From assembly GCF_024714495.1 (NCBI RefSeq), contig NZ_JAMZMJ010000011.1:1-64000 (forward strand): a stretch of DNA of 64,000 nucleotides. The letters run 5' to 3'. The position numbers and the translations under genes were made by a program. Origin of the DNA: Marinoscillum pacificum. GTDB lineage: Bacteria; Bacteroidota; Bacteroidia; Cytophagales; Cyclobacteriaceae. The notes below the pieces were generated by a model. It did no database searches. It was given only the letters and a program-made list of their open reading frames with translations, and was not told where the DNA came from. Positions 22,720 through 31,843 of the stretch are shown one piece after another (position 1 is the first letter of the stretch; the number at the start of each line of letters is the position of its first letter).

Positions 22720-23556
22720 ATGGAAACAAGTAATAAAACAGCTAAAGTTTGGTTTATAACCGGGACTTCCCGTGGATTTGGAAGAGTCTGGACAGAAGCA
22801 GCACTTAAACGAGGAGATAAAGTAGCAGCTACAGCTCGAAACCTCACCAGCGTTGCAGACTTCAAGGAACGCTATGGTGATCAGGTACTAACACTGGAGT
22901 TGGACGTTACAAAAAAAGAACAAATCAAACCTGCACTTGAAAAAGCCTTCAACCATTTTGGCAAGTTAGATATTGTCCTAAATAATGCCGGGTATTCTCT
23001 AGTTGGCACCATAGAGGAAGCTTCTACGGATGATGTACGAGCCATGTATGAAACCAACGTCTTTGGTCCGCTGGAAGTTATTCAAGCGGCACTTCCTCTA
23101 CTGAGAAAGCAAGGATTTGGTCACATTCTGGGAACATCCAGCAACCTGGGACATATCAGTTTCCCGGTAATAGGATACTATTGTTCTTCCAAATGGGCTT
23201 TCGAATCAATTCATGAAAGCCTTGCGGCAGAAATAGCCCAATTCGGAATTAAGGTTACCATCATCGAGCCAGGAGCATATGCTACAGAGTTTGGCAGTGC
23301 AGAATCACTTAAGTTTACCGCTGGAATGGAAGTATATTCAGATTATAAGTCTGCCTTTATCGAGAATATCAGAAACCTGGAAAGAGGCAATCCTGAGGCA
23401 ACGCCTGAAGCTTTATTCAAAGTGGTAGATGCAGAAAATCCACCTTTACGCTTCCATCTCGGAATTCATAATCTTCCAGGTGTTAAAGCTGCCTATGAAG
23501 AGCGTTTGAAAACGTGGGAAGAATGGGACACTATTTCAGCTGCCGCCCAAGGATAA
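22720..23556 (+). CDS. Short-chain dehydrogenase/reductase
   Basis: The 278-residue protein has the classical SDR motifs: cofactor site TGTSRGFG, LDVTK, LNNAGYS, the catalytic Ser region (ILGTSSNLG) and Tyr-x3-Lys (YYCSSKWA). The family oxidises or reduces alcohols and carbonyls with NAD(P). SDR family members of this type act on diverse small molecules, so no substrate can be assigned. The gene lies between two AraC regulator genes with a terminator behind it. Confidence 0.94.
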   Translation: METSNKTAKVWFITGTSRGFGRVWTEAALKRGDKVAATARNLTSVADFKERYGDQVLTLELDVTKKEQIKPALEKAFNHFGKLDIVLNNAGYSLVGTIEEASTDDVRAMYETNVFGPLEVIQAALPLLRKQGFGHILGTSSNLGHISFPVIGYYCSSKWAFESIHESLAAEIAQFGIKVTIIEPGAYATEFGSAESLKFTAGMEVYSDYKSAFIENIRNLERGNPEATPEALFKVVDAENPPLRFHLGIHNLPGVKAAYEERLKTWEEWDTISAAAQG

Positions 23557-23571
23557 AAAATGGAACCAAAA

Positions 23572-23602
23572 CCAACCGATTAGGATTATTCTGATCGGTT
23601 GG
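23572..23602 (+). terminator. Rho-independent-type hairpin after the SDR gene
   Basis: CCAACCGAT (23572-23580) and ATCGGTTGG (23594-23602) form a perfect 9-bp stem. It lies 15 bases after the SDR stop. The following TCACTTTAAC is a weak T tract. Confidence 0.7.
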
Positions 23603-23621
23603 TCACTTTAACATAGCCTTC

Positions 23622-24542
23622 ATGAAGAAAGAGTTAACAGCAGATATTCAGATGAAATCCATTGCGGATGCACATCGTGAATTTGGACTTCCACAACCTC
23701 AGCATCCGTTGATCAGTTTGATCAATGGTACTAGATATCCTGAGATCAATCCACCTTCCGGTTCTCATGTGCTTCACTTTTACAAAATCTCCTACAAGCC
23801 TCTTCTGGCCGGCAAGATGAAATATGGTCAGCAGTATTATGATTTTGACGGTGGAGGATTACTGTTTGCAGCACCATTCCAGATTATTGGCGCTAGTGAC
23901 TATGAAGAAGGTACTGACTGCTCCATGTACACATTACTTATTCATCCTGACTTTTTTCTGGGACATAGTTTGGCTAGGAAAATTCATCAGTATGGCTTCT
24001 TCTCTTATGCCACCAACGAAACACTTCACCTTTCAGAGCAAGAAAAAGAAACGGTCCTGTCCATTTTCAGAATGATCGAGACGGAATTGGAGAGTCGTAT
24101 TGATGATTTCAGTCAGGAAGTGGTAATATCCCAGATTGAGTTGATGCTGAGTTTCGCTAAACGCTTCCATAAACGTCAATTCATTACTCGAAAGAGTGCA
24201 AATAATGACTTACTTCAAAAGCTAGAAGAAATCTTAGATCACTATTTTAATAGCAGTGAGTCGCTTCGAGGCGGTTTACCTACTGTTCAGTATTTGGCAG
24301 ATCAACTCAACCTCTCCCCCAGTTACTTAAGTGACATGTTGCGTTCTCTCTCTGGCCAAAACACCCAACAGCTCATACATCTAAAGCTGATTGAAAAAGC
24401 CAAAGAATTGCTATCTACTACCAATCTATCCGTTGCACAAGTGGCCTTTGAGCTTGGATTCGAGCATTCCCAGTCGTTCAGCAAGTTTTTCAAAACCAAA
24501 ACAGACCTATCACCATTGGAGTTTAGAAGGTCATTTAACTAA
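23622..24542 (+). CDS. AraC-family transcriptional regulator (paralogue B)
   Basis: This is a 306-residue paralogue of the regulator at 21693, with the same sensor layout and a C-terminal double helix-turn-helix (LPTVQYLADQLNLSPSYLSDMLRSLSG, then LSVAQVAFELGFEHSQSFSKFFKTKTDLSPLEFRRSFN). The N-terminal half differs more than the DNA-binding half, which suggests the two sense different ligands but may bind similar sites. The tandem arrangement oxidoreductase-AraC-oxidoreductase-AraC suggests duplication of a two-gene unit, although the oxidoreductases themselves are of different SDR classes. Confidence 0.93.
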   Translation: MKKELTADIQMKSIADAHREFGLPQPQHPLISLINGTRYPEINPPSGSHVLHFYKISYKPLLAGKMKYGQQYYDFDGGGLLFAAPFQIIGASDYEEGTDCSMYTLLIHPDFFLGHSLARKIHQYGFFSYATNETLHLSEQEKETVLSIFRMIETELESRIDDFSQEVVISQIELMLSFAKRFHKRQFITRKSANNDLLQKLEEILDHYFNSSESLRGGLPTVQYLADQLNLSPSYLSDMLRSLSGQNTQQLIHLKLIEKAKELLSTTNLSVAQVAFELGFEHSQSFSKFFKTKTDLSPLEFRRSFN

Positions 24543-24678
24543 ATCAAATTACACGAACTCTTCTGATTTACTAACTCATTTACTCCTGACATAAGTCAAC
24601 TAATAACTATCCAAAAAAGGTTTTTCAGTTTAATAAAGCGTTGATAGAATCCTCTTTCAATGAATTATCTATTATTGT

Positions 24679-25281
24679 ATGCAAACTTTATATGTGATGA
24701 TTAGACTAGTACTATGTTCATTCTTTCTTCTGCCGTTGGTCTCATTTGGCCAAACTATTGTGGAGTGGAACCCAAAATATGAGCTTTCACTTCAAGACTT
24801 TGGATCTAAAGAAACAGAGATTAACAGTGACTTAAAATCATACAGTATAGCGAGTGGTGCAAACATGGAATTCGGCTTTCAAATGAGTAACTATGAATTC
24901 ATGTTCACAAAAAACTTCAATTCAAAAGTATCCGTTAATTTTTACCAAGACGCATCAGTCATAGTGGCCCCTGATAGCTCTACTGTACTTAAAATGGTTC
25001 ATTATGGCCAATATCACTTTGATCTAACCGAGTTATATGCTCGAAAATTCAGAAAAGAGTTATATGAACAAAAAGGTGCATTTTCAAGTGCTTCATTCTT
25101 TCAACCAATATTCAACAAATTGCAACAAGAGCTACAAGCTGAGAATGCCAGAGTTTCTAAATTAACCAATGTGGGTTTAGAGCAAGAGCTTTTAGCCCTG
25201 GAACGTCAAAAAGTCCTGGAAGAAATATACCTTTTGGAAGACTATTGCAAATCTTGTAAGCCACCAAAAAGGAAGAAGTAA
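24679..25281 (+). CDS. Secreted hypothetical protein, 200 aa
   Basis: The function is unknown. A signal peptide is clear (VLCSFFLLPLVSFGQT); the ATG at 24679 is used, and an ATG at 24700 would start closer to it. The mature protein resembles the DUF922-like WNPxYELxLxDFxS opening (IVEWNPKYELSLQDFGS), a central beta part, and a Glu/Gln-rich C-terminal helix ending in a CKSC pair and a basic tail. It is probably periplasmic. It stands alone. Confidence 0.75.
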   Translation: MQTLYVMIRLVLCSFFLLPLVSFGQTIVEWNPKYELSLQDFGSKETEINSDLKSYSIASGANMEFGFQMSNYEFMFTKNFNSKVSVNFYQDASVIVAPDSSTVLKMVHYGQYHFDLTELYARKFRKELYEQKGAFSSASFFQPIFNKLQQELQAENARVSKLTNVGLEQELLALERQKVLEEIYLLEDYCKSCKPPKRKK

Positions 25282-25430
25282 ACGGTTAAAGTAGTTGACC
25301 TAATATGCAGGTGTAAAACATAGAATCGATTAACAATCCATGATCATAGACTCAGGCTTATCTTAACATTATTGTCTGCAACTGAACTATATTTACCCTA
25401 ACATTCTTTAACCAGCTAAATTCTACTAAA

Positions 25431-26654
25431 ATGCCATTAATGAGACTGCTTTCTTTATTGACCATTTCTTCACTTATTTATTTAACCAGTTGTAAGGAAG
25501 ATTCGGAAATCCCAGCACTTACTTTGCAAAACATTGATCAAGAAATACAGAGTAGTATTGGAGCCATCACCATTACTTCCACAATAACTTTTAACAGAAG
25601 CCTAACCGCAGAAGATGCAGTTTTCTACACGACGAATCCAGACGAAGAACTAGGAGAAATTGAGACAATAGATGATTTTACCATAAGGTTAACTCATACT
25701 TTTAACATCTCTGAACCCCATTTTTTATCCATTGGAACCAGTATTACCTCTCGGCAAGGTGAGCCGATTGCTATCGACCCTATATACTTGTCAACTGCGC
25801 CTAACGGAGATTATTGGCGAATAGAAAAATCATTCGGAATTGCTCCTAACCTTGAGGGTATTGTTCCCTTAGTCATCAATAACACGACCTATCTTCCTGG
25901 TCTCAACTATGATGCCTCATATAAAATGTATGCTCTTGATATGTCATCATTTGCTTTAAGAGAATCCGAGAACTTACCAATTGAAACCAACAGGTGGGTT
26001 GGCTTTCAACTTGGTAACAATGGCTATATAGGAAACTGTATCAGAGAAGTAAATGGTAACACATCCAGCTGTACTTCAGAATATATTACCTATATATGGG
26101 AAAATGAGCAATGGACGGCTAATACTGACACTATTGAGGGCTATGGAATGTTTAGGAGACAGTTTCAAACCGCTTATACTTACAATAATACAGCCTATAT
26201 CTATAGCGGAAGTGGATATGTCTATCAGTATGATCCATTAGCTAAGAAATGGAATATTATTTTCATTAATAATATAGAATCTGGAGCACCAATTGCGCAG
26301 GTAATCAATGATGAGCTTTACTTAGGAGTAACACGAAACGGGTATTTAGCTAAAGTTGATGCAGTGACTGGAGATTTTATAGAGCAATTTCAATACCCCG
26401 GAGAAGATATCCCTGATTACAACACCATTGATGTGAACTCTTTTGTAATCGGTAATGACCTATATATTTCCCATCATCTGGTAGATTATAAGTTTAACAC
26501 GCTAACTAAAGAATGGTCTGTTACTGCTAAGGCGTTTGGAAACATGAGTAATTTCTTTGAACACAATGGCAGCATCTATCAAATAGGCTCGGTTTATAAT
26601 TTAGATTATGAAGAAACAGCTGCTTTGGCCCGATTCTACCCAAAATCAGAATAG
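25431..26654 (+). CDS. Kelch-like beta-propeller lipoprotein
   Basis: The 407-residue protein has a lipoprotein signal (LTISSLIYLTSCKED). After an Ig-like N-terminal part comes a set of repeated beta motifs with the Kelch-type pattern (TAYIYSGSGYVYQYDPLAKKWN, LYISHHLVDYKFNTLTKEWS, SIYQIGSVYNL). Such lipoproteins are usually displayed at the outer membrane. The ligand is unknown. It is not part of an obvious operon. Confidence 0.75.
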   Translation: MPLMRLLSLLTISSLIYLTSCKEDSEIPALTLQNIDQEIQSSIGAITITSTITFNRSLTAEDAVFYTTNPDEELGEIETIDDFTIRLTHTFNISEPHFLSIGTSITSRQGEPIAIDPIYLSTAPNGDYWRIEKSFGIAPNLEGIVPLVINNTTYLPGLNYDASYKMYALDMSSFALRESENLPIETNRWVGFQLGNNGYIGNCIREVNGNTSSCTSEYITYIWENEQWTANTDTIEGYGMFRRQFQTAYTYNNTAYIYSGSGYVYQYDPLAKKWNIIFINNIESGAPIAQVINDELYLGVTRNGYLAKVDAVTGDFIEQFQYPGEDIPDYNTIDVNSFVIGNDLYISHHLVDYKFNTLTKEWSVTAKAFGNMSNFFEHNGSIYQIGSVYNLDYEETAALARFYPKSE

Positions 26655-26838
26655 AGCAATTAGTTTCTAATTGATGCAATTAGATAACTTCATTATAAAT
26701 AAGCTCTATTGTAATGACCATGGGAAAACTGTATTTTACTTTAATAATCCGGCACTAGCTGCTGACTTATTTAGCCGTTCTATTGATTTGAAATAGATTC
26801 ATTAAGGGACGAAACACACGCCTGACTCTAATTATTAT

Positions 26839-28317
26839 TCACATAACCACAATCTCATTTTCAAGACTATCCAACTCAGATGGCCTACTCGCAAACTTCT
26901 TGACTAAATGACCTTCTTCATCAAATAGCAAATACCAGGGAATGATAATCGAGCCACCATCATCAAATAAATCACGAACATCCTTGCTTAAAGCTTCATT
27001 GGTTCTGATATGCTTTCCTTTCAATTCATAGAATTTAATCATTTCTTTCCATTGCCTTTCTTTACTGGGAGTGTCGATTGATATGTACAAGCTCTCAATA
27101 CCATATTTACTCAATAGTGCACTGAGTTCTTTTTTATGATTAAACTCTTCTTTGCAAGGCCCACACCATGTAGCCCACACATCTACATAAACCTTTTGTC
27201 CAGCAAAATGGCTTATTAGCTCGTTGAGCGAATTGATATTTTCAAAATCATCAACGAATGCTATCCCATCACCCATAGGTTGAGCCAATTTTTCATGATA
27301 TGCAATAACAGGAGAAATGAGCGGCTCAACATGCTTAGTATATTCACTTGTAGGATATTGACTTATAAAATTTTGGTACAAGCCAATCAACTCTTTCTCG
27401 TAATCCACATGAATAGCTGCATAGTATAAGTAAGCCGCCTGGTAAAATTCCAATGCTCCATTATTTAAGTATTCGGTTGACTTTCTAACAACTTGGGTGT
27501 GGACACTATCTCGAATTTGATCCTCTCTAAATTTACTTAAATCAAAATTGTAAGATTCATATGTCTTATATTCAACATAATTATCTACCAGATCATAGTA
27601 CCAGCTTGAACTTTTCAAGTCAGATTGGTTGGGGTTTTGTTCCTGCCAAACATCTTGCCACATTTGCTTCCAACCAGTTGTAAACAAATCATCCTCGCTC
27701 CCAGAGTTTTCATAAAACTTGAGCAAGCTCTTAGTAGCCTTAATGGATGAGTAAAACACGTTTCTATCAAGCTCTATTAAACTATAAACATCTTCGGAGA
27801 TATCCCCGTTCTCCTTAAGTTCCAGAAATACAGCTAATTCTTTTATTCTAGAATCCTCAATTGCTTTAGCAACAAGCTCAACAGTCGTATCTCCATCAAA
27901 CTTACTAGCAGCTCTTTGAATATGACTTGGTGGGGCTAAATTCTCATAAGCCTCATGAACTGAGGAATATGGTTCCTGTACTATGAAGTCTAGCTCTGCA
28001 TCCTTAATCAGCTTTACATCATATGTTTTTCCTGGCTCAGCAATAACAGTACCTCCTACTCCTCTGCTAAATATTTTAATAAATGCAGGCTTTTGGATGG
28101 TTACATTGACTTGAAAACTCCCTGACGGATCTATCGGCACATATTCAGAAAATTTGAAACTACAAGCCCCATCAATTGGAACAGTATAAGCAATGCTATC
28201 AGGAAAATCTCCTAGAAATTGCCCATTAATGATTGTCACCTCTGCGCTATCACCAGAAGGTATACAGGAGTATAGAAATACTAAACTTAATGTGAGAAGA
28301 GCAAATGTATTTTTCAT
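26839..28317 (-). CDS. TlpA-like thioredoxin-fold lipoprotein
   Basis: The 492-residue protein has a lipoprotein signal (LSLVFLYSCIPSG). A beta-rich N-terminal DUF4369-like part and a helical middle precede a C-terminal TlpA/thioredoxin domain with the redox motif WATWCGPCKEEF near residue 385 and a cis-Pro (IIPWYLLFDEEGH). It probably acts as a periplasmic, membrane-anchored disulfide reductase. It stands alone on the - strand. Confidence 0.92.
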   Translation of the reverse strand: MKNTFALLTLSLVFLYSCIPSGDSAEVTIINGQFLGDFPDSIAYTVPIDGACSFKFSEYVPIDPSGSFQVNVTIQKPAFIKIFSRGVGGTVIAEPGKTYDVKLIKDAELDFIVQEPYSSVHEAYENLAPPSHIQRAASKFDGDTTVELVAKAIEDSRIKELAVFLELKENGDISEDVYSLIELDRNVFYSSIKATKSLLKFYENSGSEDDLFTTGWKQMWQDVWQEQNPNQSDLKSSSWYYDLVDNYVEYKTYESYNFDLSKFREDQIRDSVHTQVVRKSTEYLNNGALEFYQAAYLYYAAIHVDYEKELIGLYQNFISQYPTSEYTKHVEPLISPVIAYHEKLAQPMGDGIAFVDDFENINSLNELISHFAGQKVYVDVWATWCGPCKEEFNHKKELSALLSKYGIESLYISIDTPSKERQWKEMIKFYELKGKHIRTNEALSKDVRDLFDDGGSIIIPWYLLFDEEGHLVKKFASRPSELDSLENEIVVM

Positions 28318-28450
28318 TATTGGCTTTAGAGTTAATTAACTAATATAACCAATACCTCTTTAATATACTCATACACGAATTACTTCCTTAAGAAAATATC
28401 CCCGATTAAACCTTTGTACAATTATTAGAAAGTGCTACTTTAAAATTATA

Positions 28451-29002
28451 ATGAGTCAAGCCCTTTCCTACCGTAAAGCAATATTATCGGATGCTCCAGT
28501 GCTAGCTGATTTAATCAGCCTTTCTTCTGATGTAATCAATGGTCAGTTTTATGAAAAACATATTGTGCAGGCATCTGTTGGGAATATCTGGACAGTAGAC
28601 CCGCAACTCATCAAGGATGAGACCTATTGGGTAGCTACAACAGATACAGATCAAATAGTCGGTTGTGGTGGCTGGAGCAAACGCAATCTGCTTTTTGGCA
28701 ATGACAGCACCATGAAAACTGCAGGCGAACCTGCGGAACTTAATCCAAAAGTAGATCCTGCAAGGATAAGAGCCTTCTTTGTACACCCAGATTTTACACG
28801 GAGAGGAATTGGCCGGGAACTACTTCGCATTTGTGAAGAAGAAGCTAAATCCAAGGAATTCAAATCACTGGAGCTGGTTGCTACACTAAGTGGAGTACCT
28901 CTCTATGAAAGCTGTGGATACCAAAAAAGAAAACTCATTCATATTGACCTTGGAAACAACTTATTTGGTGATGCCTATGAGATGTGGAAAGAATTAGGTT
29001 AG
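28451..29002 (+). CDS. GNAT-family N-acetyltransferase
   Basis: This 183-residue protein has the GNAT fold: SYRKAILSDAPVLADLI at the N-terminus, VGCGGWSKRNLL in the central strand, the acetyl-CoA loop IRAFFVHPDFTRRGIGRELLRICEEEA, and ESCGYQKRK at the end. The substrate cannot be told. The family acetylates amines in small molecules or proteins. Confidence 0.93.
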   Translation: MSQALSYRKAILSDAPVLADLISLSSDVINGQFYEKHIVQASVGNIWTVDPQLIKDETYWVATTDTDQIVGCGGWSKRNLLFGNDSTMKTAGEPAELNPKVDPARIRAFFVHPDFTRRGIGRELLRICEEEAKSKEFKSLELVATLSGVPLYESCGYQKRKLIHIDLGNNLFGDAYEMWKELG

Positions 29003-29019
29003 TAAGTTTTGGTTCTATG

Positions 29020-29789
29020 TTAAACTCCACTCCCCTCCAACCAACTTAAAAATGAAGTAGCTTTGGCCTTACTCACAATGATCGATTCTTTGTGATTGAT
29101 GGTCAAACTCACAATCAGTTTACGAGCGAAAAAGCGAGATGCGGATTTGATGGCCTGACGATTAACCAGGTATTGACGGTTGATTCTGTAAAACTCACTG
29201 CCAGTTACCTGATCAAGCTTATCCAGGTTGTCATCCAACAAATAATCTTCTCCTTTCAAAGTCTTGAGATGTGTAACTTCATTGTGAATGTAAAACATGG
29301 CCACATCATGCATCTTCACAGGAAAGATCTCATCCTTGTAGTACACCAAAACAGATGCTTGTGTACTTTTCTCTTTCTTTCCCAATAAGTCTAAAATGGT
29401 ATCGTAAGAAAACCTTGGACTACTAGAAAAGCGATTTTTCAGTTCTTCAAATTTCTTCAAAGCCTCTGCTACCGTCTGACGACTAAAAGGCTTCATGATG
29501 TAGTCAATTCCATTTGCCTTGAAAGCCTGAATAGCATACTCATCATATGCCGTACAGAAAATCACTGGAGCGTCTATCTTCACTTTTTTGAAGAGCTCAA
29601 AGCTCAAACCATCACTCAACTGAATGTCACTAAAATTAGATCGGGAGCTTCATTTTCTTCAAAATAGCTCACGGATTCCAACACCGATTCCAACATCGCG
29701 ACTACTTCTATAGAGGCATCCACTTCCAGGATTGCACTACTCAAATCCTCGGCTGTTAATGGCTCGTCTTCTATGATCACTACTTTCAT
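29020..29789 (-). pseudogene. LytTR-family response regulator, frameshifted in the receiver domain
   Basis: The start codon (29789) overlaps the stop of the kinase gene by an ATGA. The first ~55 residues (KVVIIEDEPLTAEDL and on) are in one frame. The rest (SDGLSFELF, CTAYDEYAIQAFKANGIDYIMKPFSRQTV, then a LytTR DNA-binding domain) is in another. The frames meet at TTTTAGTGAC near 29632-29636, where one more T would restore DLIFSDIQLSDG, which contains the phospho-accepting Asp. A single-base loss in a homopolymer could be a sequencing error or a real mutation. If real, the product stops just before the active site. Confidence 0.85.
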
Positions 29790-30853
29790 TTGGAAAGAAC
29801 TTTTATGCTAACTGAAAACACCTTCTCATCAGACTCGATCTTGATAGAATCCCCGGAAATGAGTTGATAGCGCTCCGCTAAATTATCCAATCCCATACCT
29901 GTGGAGTCTTCCATCGTTTCACGCTTTTGAATGTTATTTGTTACTTGTACACGATGCTCCTTCTGATCATATACCACCTGAATTTGAAGCGGTGCATCTT
30001 TATACATCGCATTGTGTTTGATCACATTTTCGAGCAATAATTGAATAGAAAAAATAGGCACAAAACCTGCAGACACTACCTCTTCAGGAATATGTATAGC
30101 ATAATCCAAAGTGTTTCCAAATCTCGTTTTCTGCATTTCCATATAGTCAATACACAAATTCAATTCATCCTGGAGTAATACTGTATTAGACTTGGAAGCA
30201 GATATAGAAACTCGAAGGAAATTGGACAGTCGAATCAGATAATCTTCTGCAAGGTTTGGTTCCTTTCGAATAAGATTCTTCAACATATTCAACGCATTGA
30301 AGAGAAAGTGCGGATGCAATTGTTGCTTGAGCTCCATATTGATGATCTCGGCATTTTTGAGTTTCAATTGCGAGTTTTCCAGATCAGCAATGGCCTTCTT
30401 TTCCTGAATAGTCACCAGGTCCATAATAATCAAGATTACTGAATTGATGGAGAAACTCAGAACGATCATATAATAAGGAATCGGGCGGTCCTTACTTGGA
30501 AGGTTAACAACTTCAATTGGTGATGAATCACTTTCTATCCAGGAGATCATCACTTCACGGACGATGATGAAAATAAACAGCGCACAGGCGTAACTTACCA
30601 CATAGCGCCAAAGCACGAGTTGCCGCTCATTTAATCGTGCCAAAGACCTTGGAATGATCCAAATATTGATTGCCCAAATAAGGAACACCAGGAAGCTCTG
30701 TGTGACAAATGCAAACAAAAAAATGTCTAACGGAATCTCAAATCTCACCAATATCGGTGAGATACTTGGTACCGCCATCAATGGTGAGGTATAGAGTGCT
30801 TTATAGAGTAACTTCTTTGATGTGGAATCCAGGCTCATGAACCAGTTGATCAT
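29786..30853 (-). CDS. LytS/YehU-type sensor histidine kinase
   Basis: The 355-residue protein has four membrane helices in the first 150 residues and then a coiled linker (KKAIADLENSQLKLKNAEI). The phospho-accepting region LKQQLHPHFLFNALNMLKN marks the His_kinase (PF06580) family, followed by an ATPase part with LLLENVIKHNA and TGMGLDNLAERY. It pairs with the LytTR regulator, whose start codon overlaps its stop. Being just downstream of an RND efflux operon, it may respond to an envelope signal and control that operon. Confidence 0.93.
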   Translation of the reverse strand: MINWFMSLDSTSKKLLYKALYTSPLMAVPSISPILVRFEIPLDIFLFAFVTQSFLVFLIWAINIWIIPRSLARLNERQLVLWRYVVSYACALFIFIIVREVMISWIESDSSPIEVVNLPSKDRPIPYYMIVLSFSINSVILIIMDLVTIQEKKAIADLENSQLKLKNAEIINMELKQQLHPHFLFNALNMLKNLIRKEPNLAEDYLIRLSNFLRVSISASKSNTVLLQDELNLCIDYMEMQKTRFGNTLDYAIHIPEEVVSAGFVPIFSIQLLLENVIKHNAMYKDAPLQIQVVYDQKEHRVQVTNNIQKRETMEDSTGMGLDNLAERYQLISGDSIKIESDEKVFSVSIKVLSK

Positions 30854-30879
30854 TTAATAAGTGAAATTTACAAATTAAC

Positions 30880-30900
30880 CCCGACAGACGAGCTGTCGGG
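30880..30900 (-). terminator. Hairpin between the efflux operon and the kinase gene
   Basis: CCCGACAG and CTGTCGGG form a perfect 8-bp stem with a five-base loop. It lies downstream of the efflux operon and upstream of the kinase on the - strand. It could end most efflux transcripts. A T tract is not obvious. Confidence 0.55.
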
Positions 30901-30946
30901 ATTGAAACCGCCTTCTAACTAGCTTAACCACTCGGTTAAGTCTCTT

Positions 30947-31843
30947 CTATTTCTTACCCATATCAGGTGGGACTACAGTAAGTCCTACTTTAAAAAAACC
31001 TCCACTATTGGAATTATAATTATAGCCATCACCTTGATTATCAAAATACTTATACATCCGCTTTGTACTCAACCCTCCTGCGAGTTCCAACCGCAACATT
31101 TCAGTTAAACGATAGGTAATCTCAGGACCAATATTAACCCGAACATAATTCAACTTATCTACTTCTATCTGAGCAAACGTATCCTGATAAGCATTGAAAT
31201 TGGCTCCATTTGGTGTCACTTTCATTCCTAAAGTCCAATGAGCGTCCTTTCCAACCACGTAACTGTAATGAATAAATGCGGGTAGAAACATGCTAAAATG
31301 GTGCTTATCCTTCTTATATGCGTACTGAAACATGGGTAACAAAAGCGGCCTTCCAAGTCTTGTTGTATAAACCACTCCCCCTCCAATTCTGACTCCTTCA
31401 TTTAATGTTTTGCTCGCTATAACGGACCCCAACATCATAAAATCATCTTCACTTAATGGTTGGTCAAAGTCAGAAGCCAGTGTTGGCGCAAGTCGAGTCA
31501 TCAACATCCATTGTTCAGTTACTTTTATTATACTCACCATGGAATATGAAATCCGATGATACGTTTGAATTGATTCTATACCTAGCTGAGGATTCTCTAA
31601 AGTACTCTTCACCATTCCATAACTCAGACCGTTGACAAGAATAAGCTGCTTATCCATCAGCACAATTGGCGCCCCTACAAATCCTCCAAATTCATGAAAC
31701 GAGGCCTCAAATCCATCGGCATCATCTTTCAAGTTAACTTTCGGATAATTGGCATATTCTATCCCAGCAAGTTTTAATTCCTGCGCAGCTATGCTCGAGC
31801 ACGACATCAGTAGCAGCATGGCTATTAAGTTGAGTTTACTCAT
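30947..31843 (-). CDS. Outer-membrane beta-barrel-like protein (DUF6268-type)
   Basis: This 298-residue protein has a signal peptide (LIAMLLLMSCSSIAAQ) and alternating beta strands ending in an aromatic-rich tail (GGFFKVGLTVVPPDMGKK). The pattern recalls DUF6268 outer-membrane barrels; a short Cys near the signal could alternatively suggest lipid attachment. The start overlaps the stop of the RND pump by four bases, so it is translated with the efflux system. It might help seat the pump or act as an accessory porin. Confidence 0.75.
   Translation of the reverse strand: MSKLNLIAMLLLMSCSSIAAQELKLAGIEYANYPKVNLKDDADGFEASFHEFGGFVGAPIVLMDKQLILVNGLSYGMVKSTLENPQLGIESIQTYHRISYSMVSIIKVTEQWMLMTRLAPTLASDFDQPLSEDDFMMLGSVIASKTLNEGVRIGGGVVYTTRLGRPLLLPMFQYAYKKDKHHFSMFLPAFIHYSYVVGKDAHWTLGMKVTPNGANFNAYQDTFAQIEVDKLNYVRVNIGPEITYRLTEMLRLELAGGLSTKRMYKYFDNQGDGYNYNSNSGGFFKVGLTVVPPDMGKK

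Noticed and set aside
29020-29619. A complete short LytTR protein from an internal ATG
   Set aside because: It would lack the phospho-acceptor half of the receiver domain, and upstream sequence in another frame continues the domain perfectly, so the gene is read as frameshifted.
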